DNA of 6,579 nucleotides from Bacteroidales bacterium UBA4459. Its GTDB lineage: Bacteria > Bacteroidota > Bacteroidia > Bacteroidales > F082. The DNA lies in the NCBI GenBank assembly GCA_002389465.1, contig DGOT01000146.1, positions 2,347 to 8,925 of the forward strand, in the 5' to 3' direction. The position numbers were made by a program, and so were the translations under genes. The notes below the pieces were generated by a model that worked only from the letters and a program-made list of their open reading frames with translations, was not told the origin of the DNA and made no database searches. How positions within the stretch are numbered: position 1 is the stretch's first letter; every line of letters begins with the position of its first letter. Below are positions 5,543 to 6,579 of the stretch, piece after piece.

Positions 5543-6238
5543 ATGAATGATTTTACAGAATCAACAAATTGTTTGAATTGTGCTAAAAGCTCACAATGTT
5601 TTAAACAGCTAATTCCTTCCGAACTGGAATTTATCAATGAGAATAAAACTCAAATTTTATATAGGAAAGATGAAAATATATGCAAACAAAGTGCATTTGC
5701 ATCTTATGTTTTATATATCGCGGATGGTTTGGTAAAGTTATATCTTGAAAGCCCAAACAACAAAAACATCAATATAAAAATTTTAAAGACCTCTGAGTTT
5801 ATAGGCTTATCTTCGATATACGGTGACAATATATATAATTACTCAGCCATAGCTTTAAAAGACTCGAATATTTGTCTGATTGAAAAAGAAAGTTTTAGAA
5901 AATTGCTGAATAACAACGGAAATTTTGCATCGGAAATCATAAAATGGTATTGCAATAATGAAAAGCAATTGTTTAACAAAATAAAAAGCTTAGGCCATAA
6001 GCAGATGCACGGCCGTTTAGCAGACGCTTTGCTTTATTTAAGTGACGAGGCTTTCAACCAGGAAGAAATTTTTTTACTGTTATCGAGGAAAGATATTTCT
6101 GATTTTGCTTGTATTTCTACCGAAAGTACGGTTAGGTTACTGGCTGAGTTAAAAAATGAAGGGATTATTCAGATGGATGGAAAACATATTAAAATACTGG
6201 ATAGGGTAAAATTGATAAATATCAGCAAAAAAGGATAA
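5543..6238 (+). CDS. Crp/Fnr-family regulator with FNR-type [4Fe-4S] cysteine pattern
   Basis: This is a 231-residue cytoplasmic transcription factor. The N-terminus has C10-x2-C13-x5-C19, the same spacing as C20, C23 and C29 of E. coli FNR. C111 in SNICLIEKESF lines up with FNR C122 in the turn before the dimer helix. These four residues ligate the oxygen-labile [4Fe-4S] cluster in FNR, so oxygen sensing is the likely role. Residues 25-115 form the cyclic-nucleotide-type beta roll (ADGLVKLYLE, FIGLSSIYG). About 118-155 is the dimerisation helix, and 160-231 is a winged HTH (RKDISDFACISTESTVRLLAELKNEGII). The recognition helix has E194-x3-R198, as E209 and R213 of FNR, but Val replaces the FNR S212. 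The start is uncertain: an in-frame TTG at 5525 has AAGG 11 bases upstream and would add six residues, and a four-codon frame (5532-5546) overlaps the chosen ATG as CTATGA. It is divergent from the zinc-ribbon gene and ends 12 bases from a convergent gene. Confidence 0.93.
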   Translation: MNDFTESTNCLNCAKSSQCFKQLIPSELEFINENKTQILYRKDENICKQSAFASYVLYIADGLVKLYLESPNNKNINIKILKTSEFIGLSSIYGDNIYNYSAIALKDSNICLIEKESFRKLLNNNGNFASEIIKWYCNNEKQLFNKIKSLGHKQMHGRLADALLYLSDEAFNQEEIFLLLSRKDISDFACISTESTVRLLAELKNEGIIQMDGKHIKILDRVKLINISKKG

Positions 6239-6250
6239 ATCCAGGCTACT

Positions 6251-6579
6251 TTATAACAACTTAAAATTCACTGGCAAATTAAAGCGTACCCTAACGGGAA
6301 TATTTCGTTGTTTTCCAGGTATCCATTTCGGCATGTTTTTTACTGCACGAATAGCTTCTTCATCGCATCCTCCTCCAATACCCCTTAACAATGCAACATC
6401 AGTTACTGAGCCGTCTTTCTCAACAACAAATGACAAATACACTTTTCCCTGAATACCCAGTTCTTTTGCCCGTACAGGGTACTTCAGATTGTCTTGTAAG
6501 TATTTCATTAATTTATTCATTCCACCGGGAAATTCAGGCATAGATTCTACAACAATAAAAATGGTTTCTTCTTCAATTG
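6251..6579 (-). CDS. TonB-family protein, C-terminal domain; 5' end outside window
   Basis: The frame stays open past its first Met codon (6541) to the window edge, reading IEEETIFIVVES before MPEFPGG, so this is the last 108 residues of a longer protein and that Met is internal. The sequence is a TonB C-terminal domain of the Bacteroidota type: MPEFPGGMNKLMKYLQDNLKYP, then GIQGKVYLSFVVEKDGSVTDV, then AIRAVKNMPKWIPGKQ, and a final strand RVRFNLPVNF. In this family the domain contacts the TonB box of outer-membrane receptors and passes on energy from ExbB/ExbD; some family members instead are fused to peptidase or sensor domains, and the missing N-terminus would decide. An acidic run before the domain (EEE) is common in these proteins. 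It converges on the regulator gene with 12 bases between the two stops, and I see no clear terminator hairpin there. Confidence 0.92.
   Translation of the reverse strand, partial: IEEETIFIVVESMPEFPGGMNKLMKYLQDNLKYPVRAKELGIQGKVYLSFVVEKDGSVTDVALLRGIGGGCDEEAIRAVKNMPKWIPGKQRNIPVRVRFNLPVNFKLL

Noticed and set aside
6251..6541. A complete 96-residue TonB-domain protein starting at 6541
   Set aside because: The frame continues without a stop to the window edge with sequence typical of longer TonB proteins, so the Met is internal.
1..6579. CRISPR arrays, insertion sequences, tRNA or rRNA genes, phage attachment sites
   Set aside because: I found no regularly spaced repeats, terminal inverted repeats with transposase, cloverleaf sequence or integrase anywhere in the window.

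Overview
The window is AT-rich Bacteroidota DNA, probably from an anaerobic or microaerophilic member of the Bacteroidales/Lentimicrobium type. Three things point there: a FISUMP-domain protein carrying a type IX secretion-like sorting domain, a TonB C-terminal domain of the Bacteroidota 'MPEFPGG' type, and a promoter element matching the Bacteroidota -7 consensus TAnnTTTG. Purine-rich, weak ribosome binding sites fit as well.

Layout. Positions 1-5064 hold six minus-strand genes in a row. In transcription order they are: a small zinc-ribbon protein (5064-4666), a secreted FISUMP/T9SS-domain protein (4599-3271), a two-domain universal stress protein (3180-2290), a class I SAM methyltransferase (2234-1602), a small protein resembling the bacterial eRF1/Pelota-related families (1570-1148), and an ADP-forming acetate-CoA ligase that leaves the window at base 1 (1148-1). 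The last two genes overlap by one base (TAATG). The other gaps are short and no convincing terminator is visible, so one long transcript is possible. Between the FISUMP and stress-protein genes lies a decayed copy of the first 20 or so codons of the methyltransferase gene.

Positions 5065-5542 are a divergent intergenic region. On the plus strand a Crp/Fnr-family regulator (5543-6238) follows. It has the four-cysteine pattern of true oxygen-sensing FNR (C-x2-C-x5-C at the N-terminus plus a central Cys). Upstream of it is a near-consensus FNR box centred about 41.5 bases before the predicted transcription start. The window ends with the C-terminal part of a convergent TonB-family gene (6251-6579).

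Inferred biology: the regulator probably senses low oxygen through a [4Fe-4S] cluster and controls itself. It may also control the divergent genes, whose products fit an anaerobic-energy and stress programme: substrate-level ATP formation from acyl-CoA, universal stress protein, a translation-related factor, and a zinc-ribbon protein. The co-regulation is a hypothesis from gene order and one good site, not something the sequence proves.
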